DNA of 7,797 nucleotides from Pseudomonadota bacterium. Its GTDB lineage: Bacteria > Pseudomonadota > Gammaproteobacteria > Burkholderiales > Burkholderiaceae_D. The DNA is taken from contig JAEWBA010000410.1 in NCBI GenBank assembly GCA_023391395.1, positions 1-7,797 on the forward strand, written 5' to 3'. The translations under genes were made by a program, and so were the position numbers. The notes under the pieces were generated by a model. It saw only the letters and a program-made list of their open reading frames with translations. It had not been told where the DNA came from and ran no database searches. Shown here one piece after another: positions 1-6,513 of this stretch. Within the stretch, counting starts at the first letter, position 1. The number at the start of each line of letters is the position of its first letter.

Positions 1-548
1 CGACGACCGCCAGCATCACGCCTAGGGCATTGACCATAGGTGGCATCACCGCTGCCGACAAAATCTACGACGGCACGATTGCGGCAACACTGCGCGGTAC
101 GCCGACCGTCGCCGCAGTCGGCTCAGATCAGGTCGCGGTGACGGGTAAGGGCAAGGCCGTGTTTGCCGATTCGGTGATCGCTGCCGGCAAGGCGGTCCAC
201 GTCAGCGGCTTCAGCTTGAGCGGAGCCGATGCGGGCAATTACCGCTTGGAGCAGCCGACCGGCCTGATCGCTAGCATCACCTCAGGTGCGCTACCGATGG
301 AAGTGCTGGCGGCGACGGGAGAGCTGCAAGCGAACGTACTGCCGGTGCCGCCGGGCACGCTTTCCGCCAAGGGCAGCGCGGCGCCGACTATCGTGCCGAC
401 AGCCGGAAGCGGGAGCGGGCAGGCTGGTGAGCATGACAAGGCCAACCCCAGCTCTTCCATTCAAGTGGTGATGAACGTCGGCAGCCAGGGAAGGCTTATG
501 GTGAAAAACGGCGGCGTGCGCTTGCCGAACAATGTGAGCGGGGAATAG
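1..548 (+). CDS. C-terminal end of a TpsA exoprotein (filamentous haemagglutinin-like, YDG repeat); 5' end outside window
   Basis: The reading frame is open from base 3 and ends at TAG 546-548, so this is the last ~181 residues of a longer protein. The window opens in the tail of one YDG-type repeat (TASITPRALT). A full repeat follows with the diagnostic AADKIYDGT, a GNYRL motif and a closing ASIT. Such YDG repeats are known from large beta-helical secreted adhesins and haemagglutinins of two-partner secretion systems. After the repeat come a Pro/Gly/Ala/Ser-rich linker with a GSGSG stretch and a C-terminal segment ending near NGGVRLPNN; I recall similar endings in this kind of exoprotein. 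A TpsB transporter follows four bases downstream, which fits a cell-surface or released exoprotein exported by that partner. The N-terminal signal peptide and TPS domain must lie upstream. The TTG at 30 is not the start, because the frame is open before it. Confidence 0.8.
   Translation, partial: TTASITPRALTIGGITAADKIYDGTIAATLRGTPTVAAVGSDQVAVTGKGKAVFADSVIAAGKAVHVSGFSLSGADAGNYRLEQPTGLIASITSGALPMEVLAATGELQANVLPVPPGTLSAKGSAAPTIVPTAGSGSGQAGEHDKANPSSSIQVVMNVGSQGRLMVKNGGVRLPNNVSGE
9..281 (+). repeat. Last YDG repeat unit of the TpsA stalk, bounded by ASIT motifs
   Basis: The codons for ALA-SER-ILE-THR at 9-20 recur at 270-281, a period of 261 bases (87 residues). Each is followed by a short segment ending in Ala-Leu (PRAL, SGAL). 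The motif AADKIYDGT follows the first copy; after the second copy the sequence leaves the repeat pattern and becomes a linker. The array therefore ends here, and earlier units should lie upstream of the window. Only one whole unit is visible, so the period rests on the two boundary motifs. Confidence 0.55.
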
Positions 549-552
549 GCGG

Positions 553-2268
553 ATGAGGACGGTCAATGGAAATGTCTGCATGAATCGGGAAGCCGCCCCG
601 CAGAAAATCGCCAAATCCCTGTTGTTCGCCGTATCGACACTGGCGATGGCGCAAGCCATTGCCCAGATCGCGCCGAACGCCGGTTCGATCCTGCAACAAA
701 TCACTCCGGCCCAGCCGGCCACGCCATCCTCGGCCGGCGTCGAGCTGCGGTTGCGGCCGGAAGGAGAGGCGGCGCTGCCGGCAAGCGCACCCTTCGAGGT
801 GCAGGCCATCCGCATCAGCGGCCATACCCAGTTCGAGACAGCGCAGTTGCACGCGCTGGTGGCCGAAGGCGAAGGCCGACGCCTCACTCTCGCGCAAGTG
901 AGCGAACTGGTGGCGCGCATTACCGAGCACTATCGCCGCCACGGCTATCCATTGGCGCGGGCGATCATCCCGGCACAGACCATTGAGAAAGGCGTGGTCC
1001 GGATCGAAGTCATCGAAGCGCACTTCGGTGCCATCACGCTTCGCAACGGCAGTCACGTCGCCGATCCCTTGCCGCAGGCGACCCTGGCGTCGCTGCAAAA
1101 CGGACAGCTTATCGAACAGGCGTCGCTGGACCGAACCCTGCTGCTGCTTTCGGACATTCCGGGCGTGACGATCGATGCCACGCTGAAACCCGGCAGTGCC
1201 GTCGGCAGCGCCGACTTACAGGTTGAGCTGCAACCGGGGCCCGTGATCACCGGTCACGCAAGCCTGGACAACAATGGCAATCGCTATACCGGCAGGGCGC
1301 GCCTGGGCGCGACGGTGCAGGTCAACAATCCCATGGGATGGGGCGATGTCCTGAGCCTAGGCGCCCTGACTTCAGGTGGCGGCTTGAACCACGGTCGTAT
1401 TGGATATGAGGCCTTGCTCAACGGTGAAGGCACGCGTCTGGGCGGCGCATATTCGGCGCTGCGTTATCGCCTGGGCGACACGCTGGCGCCGCTCAATGCA
1501 CGGGGCAGTGCCCGCATCACCAGCGTGTGGGCGAAGCATCCGCTGGTGCGCCGCCGCGACTTGAACTTCTTTGGACTCCTCCAATTCGATCAGCTGCGCC
1601 TGAGCGACGCCGTCGAGGCTGCCGGCATAAGCAATGATCGGCATCTAAACAATTGGTCCATCGGCTTGTCCGGCGATACGCGCGACGGCATTCTAGAGGG
1701 CGGCGTCAATGTGTGGAGCTTGGGATGGACCCACGGTCGGGTCGGCTTCGACGACACAATTGCGCGGACATCCGATGCGGTGACGGCGCGCACCGCGGGC
1801 CGCTTTTCCAAATGGCAGGCGACGCTGTCACGCCTGCAGGGCTTGGACCGGGACAATAGCCTGTACCTTTCGCTATCCGGGCAGTGGGCGGGCAAGAATC
1901 TCGATTCCTCGCAAAAGATGAGCCTGGGCGGACCTTACTCGGTACGTGCTTATGACATCGGCGCAGTGTCGGGGGACAGCGGTTTTCAGGCTAGCGCCGA
2001 ATGGCGCCGTGCTTTCGGCGGTGCCGGCGTCGGGCAATGGCAAGGAGTGATCTTCATCGATCGAGCCGCCGTCACGGTCAATCGGACCCCCTGGAGCGTC
2101 GGAGCGAATCGAGCCGTTCTCTCCGGCGCCGGAGTCGGGCTGCACTGGATCGGGCCGAGACGCGTGCATGCCAAGGCCCATGTTGCTACTCCGGTCGGGT
2201 CCACGCCCGCACTTACGGGAACTCCCGGTTCGGTGCGCGCGTGGGTAGAGATCGGGGCTAGGTTCTGA
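553..2268 (+). CDS. TpsB outer-membrane transporter of a two-partner secretion system (FhaC/ShlB/HecB family)
   Basis: A 571-residue protein, the usual size for this family. A hydrophobic signal peptide spans about residues 19-38 (core SLLFAVSTLAMAQA). A POTRA_2-type domain follows at about 79-157 (FEVQAIRISG to VIEAHFG), then a second POTRA-like region at about 160-228. The ShlB-type beta-barrel runs from about 232 (GHASLDNNGNRYTGR) to the end. The family's L6-loop motif appears as SLGGPYSVRAY at 457-467, followed by GDSG; position 466 is Ala where FhaC has Gly (VRGY). The last residue is Phe after Ala-Arg, the classic outer-membrane beta-barrel ending recognised by the Bam complex. The POTRA domains should capture the upstream exoprotein in the periplasm and the barrel should thread it outward. 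The gene starts 4 bases after the TpsA stop, so the two are surely co-transcribed. The start at 553 has a G-rich stretch upstream (540-544); ATG 580 also leaves the signal peptide intact and is an alternative. Confidence 0.92.
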   Translation: MRTVNGNVCMNREAAPQKIAKSLLFAVSTLAMAQAIAQIAPNAGSILQQITPAQPATPSSAGVELRLRPEGEAALPASAPFEVQAIRISGHTQFETAQLHALVAEGEGRRLTLAQVSELVARITEHYRRHGYPLARAIIPAQTIEKGVVRIEVIEAHFGAITLRNGSHVADPLPQATLASLQNGQLIEQASLDRTLLLLSDIPGVTIDATLKPGSAVGSADLQVELQPGPVITGHASLDNNGNRYTGRARLGATVQVNNPMGWGDVLSLGALTSGGGLNHGRIGYEALLNGEGTRLGGAYSALRYRLGDTLAPLNARGSARITSVWAKHPLVRRRDLNFFGLLQFDQLRLSDAVEAAGISNDRHLNNWSIGLSGDTRDGILEGGVNVWSLGWTHGRVGFDDTIARTSDAVTARTAGRFSKWQATLSRLQGLDRDNSLYLSLSGQWAGKNLDSSQKMSLGGPYSVRAYDIGAVSGDSGFQASAEWRRAFGGAGVGQWQGVIFIDRAAVTVNRTPWSVGANRAVLSGAGVGLHWIGPRRVHAKAHVATPVGSTPALTGTPGSVRAWVEIGARF

Positions 2269-2339
2269 GCCCGGCGCTTAGTGGCTGCAAGGGATGCGCC
2301 GAGATCAGATAAAAGTCATTCTGCAGCGTAGGCTTCTAC

Positions 2340-2437
2340 CTAGATCGTCCCAGGCTTGAAGAGCTTGAAACGATTGTAGGTGGTATAGCCGAGGCGCTGG
2401 TATACCGGCTCTCCGAAGGAGCTTATCACTCTGTGTA
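2340..2437 (-). pseudogene. Probable C-terminal remnant of a GNAT-family acetyltransferase
   Basis: Read on the minus strand and ending at TAG 2342-2340, the sequence encodes GEPVYQRLGY followed by TTYNRFKLFKPG. This matches the usual C-terminal pattern of GNAT N-acetyltransferases: Gly-x-Pro-x-Tyr-x-x-Leu-Gly-Phe/Tyr, a few residues, then an aromatic/basic strand. The likeness may extend back to about 2437. Further upstream, to the oxidoreductase stop at 2510-2508, the frame stays open but is Arg-rich and does not look like the catalytic core. No start codon, ribosome binding site or acetyl-CoA-binding motif is visible, so only a scrap of perhaps 30 residues remains. It lies in the same frame as the upstream oxidoreductase, separated from it by that gene's TGA. 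The assignment rests on motif recognition in a short stretch and could be coincidence. Confidence 0.45.
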
Positions 2438-2475
2438 GCGCAGAATCGCAAATGCCGTCGAGCGTGCGAAATGCA

Positions 2476-2493
2476 CGCCGGCTCCGGCCGGCG
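2476..2493. repeat. GC-rich hairpin between convergent genes
   Basis: CGCCGG (2476-2481), a 6-base loop, then CCGGCG (2488-2493) form a perfect 6-bp GC stem just downstream of the oxidoreductase stop. On the minus strand only a short TTT follows, so it is at best a weak terminator. It could stop transcription together with the palindrome at 2511-2527, but this is not shown. Confidence 0.35.
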
Positions 2494-2507
2494 CGCTCGG
2501 GACGGAA

Positions 2508-5500
2508 TCAAGCTGCACGGTGCAGCTGAATGACTTCGGATCGGTGCAGTTGTTGCAGTGCTTCCTCCCATTTCGGTTCGATCGCGTGGAGATGGCGCTC
2601 CTTCACATGGCCGAAACCGCGGATCTGCTCGGGGATCGAGGCGAGTTGCAGCGCTGCCGCGTAGTTGGGGCGTTTGGCTGATTCCAGTACGCGTGCGATG
2701 CTCGTTTCGTAGCGTGCGATCAGCTTGCGTTCGCTGCGCCGCTCCTGGGTATGACCAAACGGGTCGAAGAGGGTTCCTCGCAGGAACTTCATCCGCGCCA
2801 GGATCTTGAATGCCGCATGCATCCAGGGGCCGAACTCGGACTTCTGCGGTTCCCCGGTGTCCGCTCGCTTCTTGGCAAGCAGAGGAGGGGCGAGGTTGTA
2901 CGCCAGCGTGTAATCACCCTCGAACTGGGCGTGGATCTTCGCGAGGAAAGACGGATCCGTATGCAGGCGCGCGACTTCGTATTCGTCTTTATAAGCCATC
3001 AGCTTGAAGTAGTACTTCGCCACGGCGGTCGAGAATTCTTCCCGTCCCGGAAAGTGCTCCGCTTCCCATTTGCGCACTTGCTCGACGAGCTCTGTGTAAC
3101 GGCGCGCATAGGCGGCGTCCTGATAATCGGTCAGGAAGGCGCGGCGCTTGTCGATGATTTCGTCGAGCGTGGCGGAGAGCATTGGGCGGGAAATCGCGGC
3201 ACCGCTGTTTTCAAGAGTAGCTTCGACGGCGGACAAGTCCTGCGCGGCGCGTCGGCCCCACAGGAAGGCATCCTGGTTCATCTTCACGGCTGTGCCGTTC
3301 AACGCGATCGCCTCGTTGATGGATTCGGCGGACAGCGGGATGAAACCGCGCTGGTAAGCATAACCGAGCATGAACATGTTGGTTGCGATGGAGTCGCCGA
3401 AGAGGCCGTTGGCAAGGCGAGTGGCGTCGACGAAGTTGGCGCCTTCATTGCCGACCGCGTTGGCAATGCTCTCGCGCAGCGACTGCCCGGGGAATTTCAG
3501 GTCCGCCTTGCGCGTGAATTCGCCCACCATCACTTCATGCGTGTTGACCACCATGCGCGTGCGTCCGTGGCGCGTGCTGGCGAGCGTCTTGTTGTGCGCG
3601 GCCACGACCAGGTCGCAGCCGAGAACGAGATCTGCGCCGCCTGTCGCCACGCGGATCGCCTTGATGGCTTCCGGCTTTGCGCCGAAGCGCAGGTGCGACC
3701 ATACGGAGCCGCCTTTCTGCGCCAGGCCTGCCATGTCCAGGATGCCGCAGCCCTTGCCTTCGAGGTGGGCCGCCATGCCGAGCACGGCACCGATCGTTAC
3801 CACGCCGGTACCGCCGACACCGGTGATGATCATTGAATAGACACCTTGGTCCAGCGAGGGGCGCACCGGTTCGTCCAGGACGGGGAAAATAGCGCTGTCC
3901 TGCGGCAGCCGATTCCCTTTTTTCAGTTGCCCGCCGTGCACCGTGACGAAGCTCGGACAGAAACCCTTGTTGCAGGAAAAATCCTTGTTGCAGGCAGACT
4001 GGTCGATGGCGCGCTTGCGCCCGAATTCGGTTTCCAATGGCAGCACCGAGACACAGTTCGATTTCACCCCGCAGTCGCCGCAGCCCTCGCATACGAGATC
4101 GTTGATAACCATGCGCTTCGGCGGATCGGGCAACTCCTTCTTCTTGCGGCGCCGCCGCTTTTCGGCGGCGCAGGTCTGATCGTAGATGAGGACCGTCACA
4201 CCTTCGATGTCGCGCAGCATGAGCTGCACGTTCTGCATTTCGTCCCGGTGATGGACCGTGACGCCCGCCGGCCACGCGGTCCCGGAAGGGTATTTGTGCG
4301 GCTCATCGGTCACCACGACGATCCTCTGCACGCCTTCCGCATGCACCTGCTGCGCAATGACCGGAGGCGTCAGCGTGCCGTCGTGCTTCTGGCCGCCGGT
4401 CATCGCCACTGCATCGTTGAACAGGATCTTGTACGTGATGTTGGTCTTTGCCGCAACAGCTGCGCGGATGGCAAGCAGGCCGGAATGGAAATAGGTGCCA
4501 TCGCCAATGTTCTGGAACATGTGCTTACGCTTGGAGAACGGGGCTTCGCCCACCCAGGCCATGCCTTCGCCGCCCATGTGGGTATAGCCGAGCGTGTTGC
4601 GATCCATCGTCTGTGCCATCCAGCTGCAGCCGATGCCAGCGTAGCCTTTGCTGCCTTCAGGTAGCACGGTGGAGGAACTGTGCGGGCAGCCGCTGCAGAA
4701 ATAGAAGCTGCGCACCATCGGCTCGGCCTGAGCCTGGCGTTGTTTTAGCTCCTTCAATGCGTCAATCCGCGCCTGCAAGCCTTGCGGTGCGTGCTCTGAA
4801 GAGAAGCGTTCGCCGAGCGCAATTGCAATCTGCACCGAGTCGAGTGCCATCTCTTCCTGGAACAGTTTGCGTCCGGCTTCGTCCTTCTTGCCGATCACCT
4901 GTGGCGTACCCGGCATGCCGTACAAAATTTCCTTAAGCTGCGTTTCCACGAGGCTGCGCTTTTCCTCGACCACGATGACAAGATCCAGTCCTTCAGCGAA
5001 ATTTCTCGCTCCTTCCGGCTCCAGCGGCCACGTGCAGCCGACCTTGTAAAGCCGCACGCCCATCGCAGCCACATCCTGTTCGCTGAGGTCGAGGTCGTCG
5101 AAGGCTTGCAGCACATCGAGGTAGCTCTTGCCGTGGGTGATGATGCCGATGCGCGCATTCGGCGCGTCGAACGTGATCTTATCGAGTCTGTTGGCGCGTA
5201 CGAAGGCGCGTGCCGCATCCAGTTTGTAGTTGTGCAGGCGAAATTCCTGGGCATGCGGCGTGTCGGGCAGGCGGATGTTCAGACCATCGGCAGGCATGCC
5301 GGCCAACTCCGGCTCGGCGATCTGGATGCGATGCGAATCGACTTCGATCGAGGAGGTGGCATCTGCGGTTTCTTTCACGCACTTGAGCCCCACCCAGCAG
5401 CCCGAATAGCGTGACATCGCCCAGCCGTAAAGGCCGAAGTCGAGGATCTCCTGCACGCCGGACGGACTGAGGATCGGAATGCCGGCGTCAACCAGGGCGA

Positions 5501-5981
5501 ACTCAGACTGATGACAGGTCGTCGACGATTCGCAGGTGTGGTCATCGCCGGCGACCACCAGCACGCCGCCATGGCGCGAAGAGCCGGCCAGGTTGCCGTG
5601 CCTGAAGACGTCTCCGGAGCGATCCACGCCCGGTCCCTTGCCGTACCAGATCGAAAAGACGCCGTCGAACCTGCCTTCGCCGCCGATTTCCGCCTGCTGC
5701 GTTCCCCACACAGCGGTCGCCGCAAGGTCCTCGTTCACGCCGGGCACGAACTTCACGTCTGCCGCCTCGAGATGCTTGCGTGCCTTGGTCAGCTCGGCGT
5801 CATAGGTGCCCAGCGGCGAGCCTCGGTAACCCGAGATGTAGCCGGCAGTGTTGAGTCCGTTGCTGGCGTCGCGCTGCTTCTGCATCAGCGGCAAGCGTAC
5901 CAGCGCCTGCACGCCCGTCAGGAAAATACGGCCGCTTTGTAGTACGTACTTGTCTTCAAGGGTAACTTTTCTGAATGCCAT
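2508..5981 (-). CDS. Indolepyruvate:ferredoxin oxidoreductase family protein, single-chain (fused alpha-beta type)
   Basis: A 1157-residue protein, normal length for the fused family of aerobic proteobacteria. The family performs CoA-dependent oxidative decarboxylation of 2-oxo acids, classically arylpyruvates, to acyl-CoA with electrons passed to ferredoxin. The N-terminal IorA-like part has GYRGSPLGTYD at 51-61 and VNEDLAATAVWG at 82-93. A Cys-x-x-Cys-Pro pair lies at 429-433. The thiamine-diphosphate site is GDG 493-495 with Asn522 in ILFNDAVAMTGGQ. A basic linker (about 607-623) leads to an iron-sulfur motif, Cys631-x2-Cys634-x2-Cys637-x5-Cys643, and further cysteines 664, 670 and 675. 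The IorB/gamma-like domain starts near 716 with ITGVGGTGVVTIG and has AQKGGSVWSHLRFG at 754-767. The C-terminal ~250 residues match the helical extension of this family. The start is supported by GAGGA at 5990-5986. The gene lies 54 bases after the 112-aa ORF on the same strand and is probably in its operon. The actual substrate is not determined. Confidence 0.93.
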   Translation of the reverse strand: MAFRKVTLEDKYVLQSGRIFLTGVQALVRLPLMQKQRDASNGLNTAGYISGYRGSPLGTYDAELTKARKHLEAADVKFVPGVNEDLAATAVWGTQQAEIGGEGRFDGVFSIWYGKGPGVDRSGDVFRHGNLAGSSRHGGVLVVAGDDHTCESSTTCHQSEFALVDAGIPILSPSGVQEILDFGLYGWAMSRYSGCWVGLKCVKETADATSSIEVDSHRIQIAEPELAGMPADGLNIRLPDTPHAQEFRLHNYKLDAARAFVRANRLDKITFDAPNARIGIITHGKSYLDVLQAFDDLDLSEQDVAAMGVRLYKVGCTWPLEPEGARNFAEGLDLVIVVEEKRSLVETQLKEILYGMPGTPQVIGKKDEAGRKLFQEEMALDSVQIAIALGERFSSEHAPQGLQARIDALKELKQRQAQAEPMVRSFYFCSGCPHSSSTVLPEGSKGYAGIGCSWMAQTMDRNTLGYTHMGGEGMAWVGEAPFSKRKHMFQNIGDGTYFHSGLLAIRAAVAAKTNITYKILFNDAVAMTGGQKHDGTLTPPVIAQQVHAEGVQRIVVVTDEPHKYPSGTAWPAGVTVHHRDEMQNVQLMLRDIEGVTVLIYDQTCAAEKRRRRKKKELPDPPKRMVINDLVCEGCGDCGVKSNCVSVLPLETEFGRKRAIDQSACNKDFSCNKGFCPSFVTVHGGQLKKGNRLPQDSAIFPVLDEPVRPSLDQGVYSMIITGVGGTGVVTIGAVLGMAAHLEGKGCGILDMAGLAQKGGSVWSHLRFGAKPEAIKAIRVATGGADLVLGCDLVVAAHNKTLASTRHGRTRMVVNTHEVMVGEFTRKADLKFPGQSLRESIANAVGNEGANFVDATRLANGLFGDSIATNMFMLGYAYQRGFIPLSAESINEAIALNGTAVKMNQDAFLWGRRAAQDLSAVEATLENSGAAISRPMLSATLDEIIDKRRAFLTDYQDAAYARRYTELVEQVRKWEAEHFPGREEFSTAVAKYYFKLMAYKDEYEVARLHTDPSFLAKIHAQFEGDYTLAYNLAPPLLAKKRADTGEPQKSEFGPWMHAAFKILARMKFLRGTLFDPFGHTQERRSERKLIARYETSIARVLESAKRPNYAAALQLASIPEQIRGFGHVKERHLHAIEPKWEEALQQLHRSEVIQLHRAA
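2511..2527. repeat. 17-bp palindrome over the last codons of the oxidoreductase gene
   Basis: AGCTGCAC, a single G, then GTGCAGCT form a perfect 8-bp inverted repeat. It covers the codons immediately before the TGA at 2510-2508. As RNA it would fold as a 7-bp stem with a 3-base loop. It has no T-tract. It may help stabilise the 3' end of the mRNA or assist termination, or it may be chance in a GC-rich coding end. Confidence 0.4.
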
Positions 5982-6035
5982 GGAATCCTCGTTTTGCCGT
6001 TTTTCGGTTGCGGGGTGAAGTAGAGACTGGTGGGC

Positions 6036-6374
6036 CTAGCGGCCCCGGTGCCAGAAATATTCGCGTCTTTCGACCAGTTGGCGCGCCTCGGCCATCTTAT
6101 GGGCTTCGGAAGCGCCATCGAGTAGGTGTGCCTGGCGGGGGTAGCGGTACATCCATTCCAATGGCGTGTTTTCAAATGCCCTCTCGCGCTCGCACAGGCT
6201 CTGCAGCAGCGGCGCGCCGCTGCTTTCGTGTTCACCGTACGACGACTTGTTCGCTTCCACCGGGATGGATACGTCCTCCGCAAATGCGCGTATGCGTCGT
6301 TCGCGCACGGCGATGCCTGATGCGCACTCACCTTGAGTGAACAGTTCGATTACGTCGATGCTCGAATGAATCAT
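6036..6374 (-). CDS. Unrecognised 112-aa protein between the dehydrogenase and oxidoreductase genes
   Basis: I do not recognise this family. The protein is soluble-looking, with no signal peptide or membrane segment. It is rich in Glu, Arg and Ala and ends in a charged, aromatic tail (ERREYFWHRGR). Its middle part has the segment EWMYRYPRQAHLLDG, which looks like a specific fold rather than random translation. The ATG at 6374 has a strong ribosome binding site, GGAG at 6383-6380, five bases away. A longer frame back to 6551 overlaps the dehydrogenase gene and looks non-coding. The gene lies 54 bases before the oxidoreductase and is likely co-transcribed with it, so an accessory or small-subunit role for that enzyme, or a separate step in the same pathway, is possible. 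That is inference from position only. Its existence as a gene rests on the ribosome binding site, operon position and plausible composition. Confidence 0.65.
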   Translation of the reverse strand: MIHSSIDVIELFTQGECASGIAVRERRIRAFAEDVSIPVEANKSSYGEHESSGAPLLQSLCERERAFENTPLEWMYRYPRQAHLLDGASEAHKMAEARQLVERREYFWHRGR

Positions 6375-6481
6375 GCCAGCTCCAGTAACGTGAGGGCCTC
6401 TTGCCTCGGCCGGAGCGCGAGACGGGAAGATAGGACGGACTCGAGTGAGAGCTCGATGTTCATGGTATCGAGATCGGACAT
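6371..6481 (-). CDS. Possible small ORF (36 aa) coupled to the 112-aa gene by an ATGA overlap
   Basis: In the 139-base gap after the dehydrogenase, a frame starting at ATG 6481 (MSDLDTMNIE) ends with ...LLELA and TGA 6373-6371. That stop shares bases with the start of the 112-aa gene (A-T-G-A, 6374-6371), the arrangement typical of translational coupling. The 30 codons from an internal ATG at 6463 have G or C in 23 third positions, consistent with GC-rich coding DNA. The peptide is leucine-rich and could form a helix. Against it, no clear ribosome binding site precedes 6481, 6463 or a GTG at 6487, and I recognise no family. It may be a leader peptide, a small partner protein, or chance. Confidence 0.35.
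   Translation of the reverse strand: MSDLDTMNIELSLESVLSSRLALRPRQEALTLLELA
6380..6383 (-). promoter_or_regulatory. Ribosome binding site that fixes the start of the 112-aa gene
   Basis: GGAG on the minus strand lies five bases before ATG 6374. It decides for this start over upstream in-frame codons that would overlap the dehydrogenase gene. The site lies inside the last codons of the possible small ORF, so ribosomes finishing that ORF would uncover or re-use it. Confidence 0.65.
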
Positions 6482-6513
6482 GTTCACGGTGCAGTGCGTG
6501 CCCGAGACCGCCG

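Noticed and set aside
496..1098. A 200-codon minus-strand frame
   Set aside because: It is antisense to the TpsB gene, which has clear POTRA motifs there, and its translation resembles no protein.
2272..2301. Possible terminator after the TpsB gene (CGGCGC ... GCGCCG)
   Set aside because: The stem is only 6 bp with an 18-base loop, and no T-tract follows, so it does not support a terminator call.
2382..2406. Inverted repeat GGTATA ... TATACC
   Set aside because: Six base pairs with a 13-base loop, inside the presumed GNAT remnant codons; most likely chance.
2751..3836. A 361-codon open frame on the + strand
   Set aside because: It lies wholly antisense to the oxidoreductase gene, whose conserved motifs run through this stretch. 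Long antisense frames are expected in GC-rich coding DNA.
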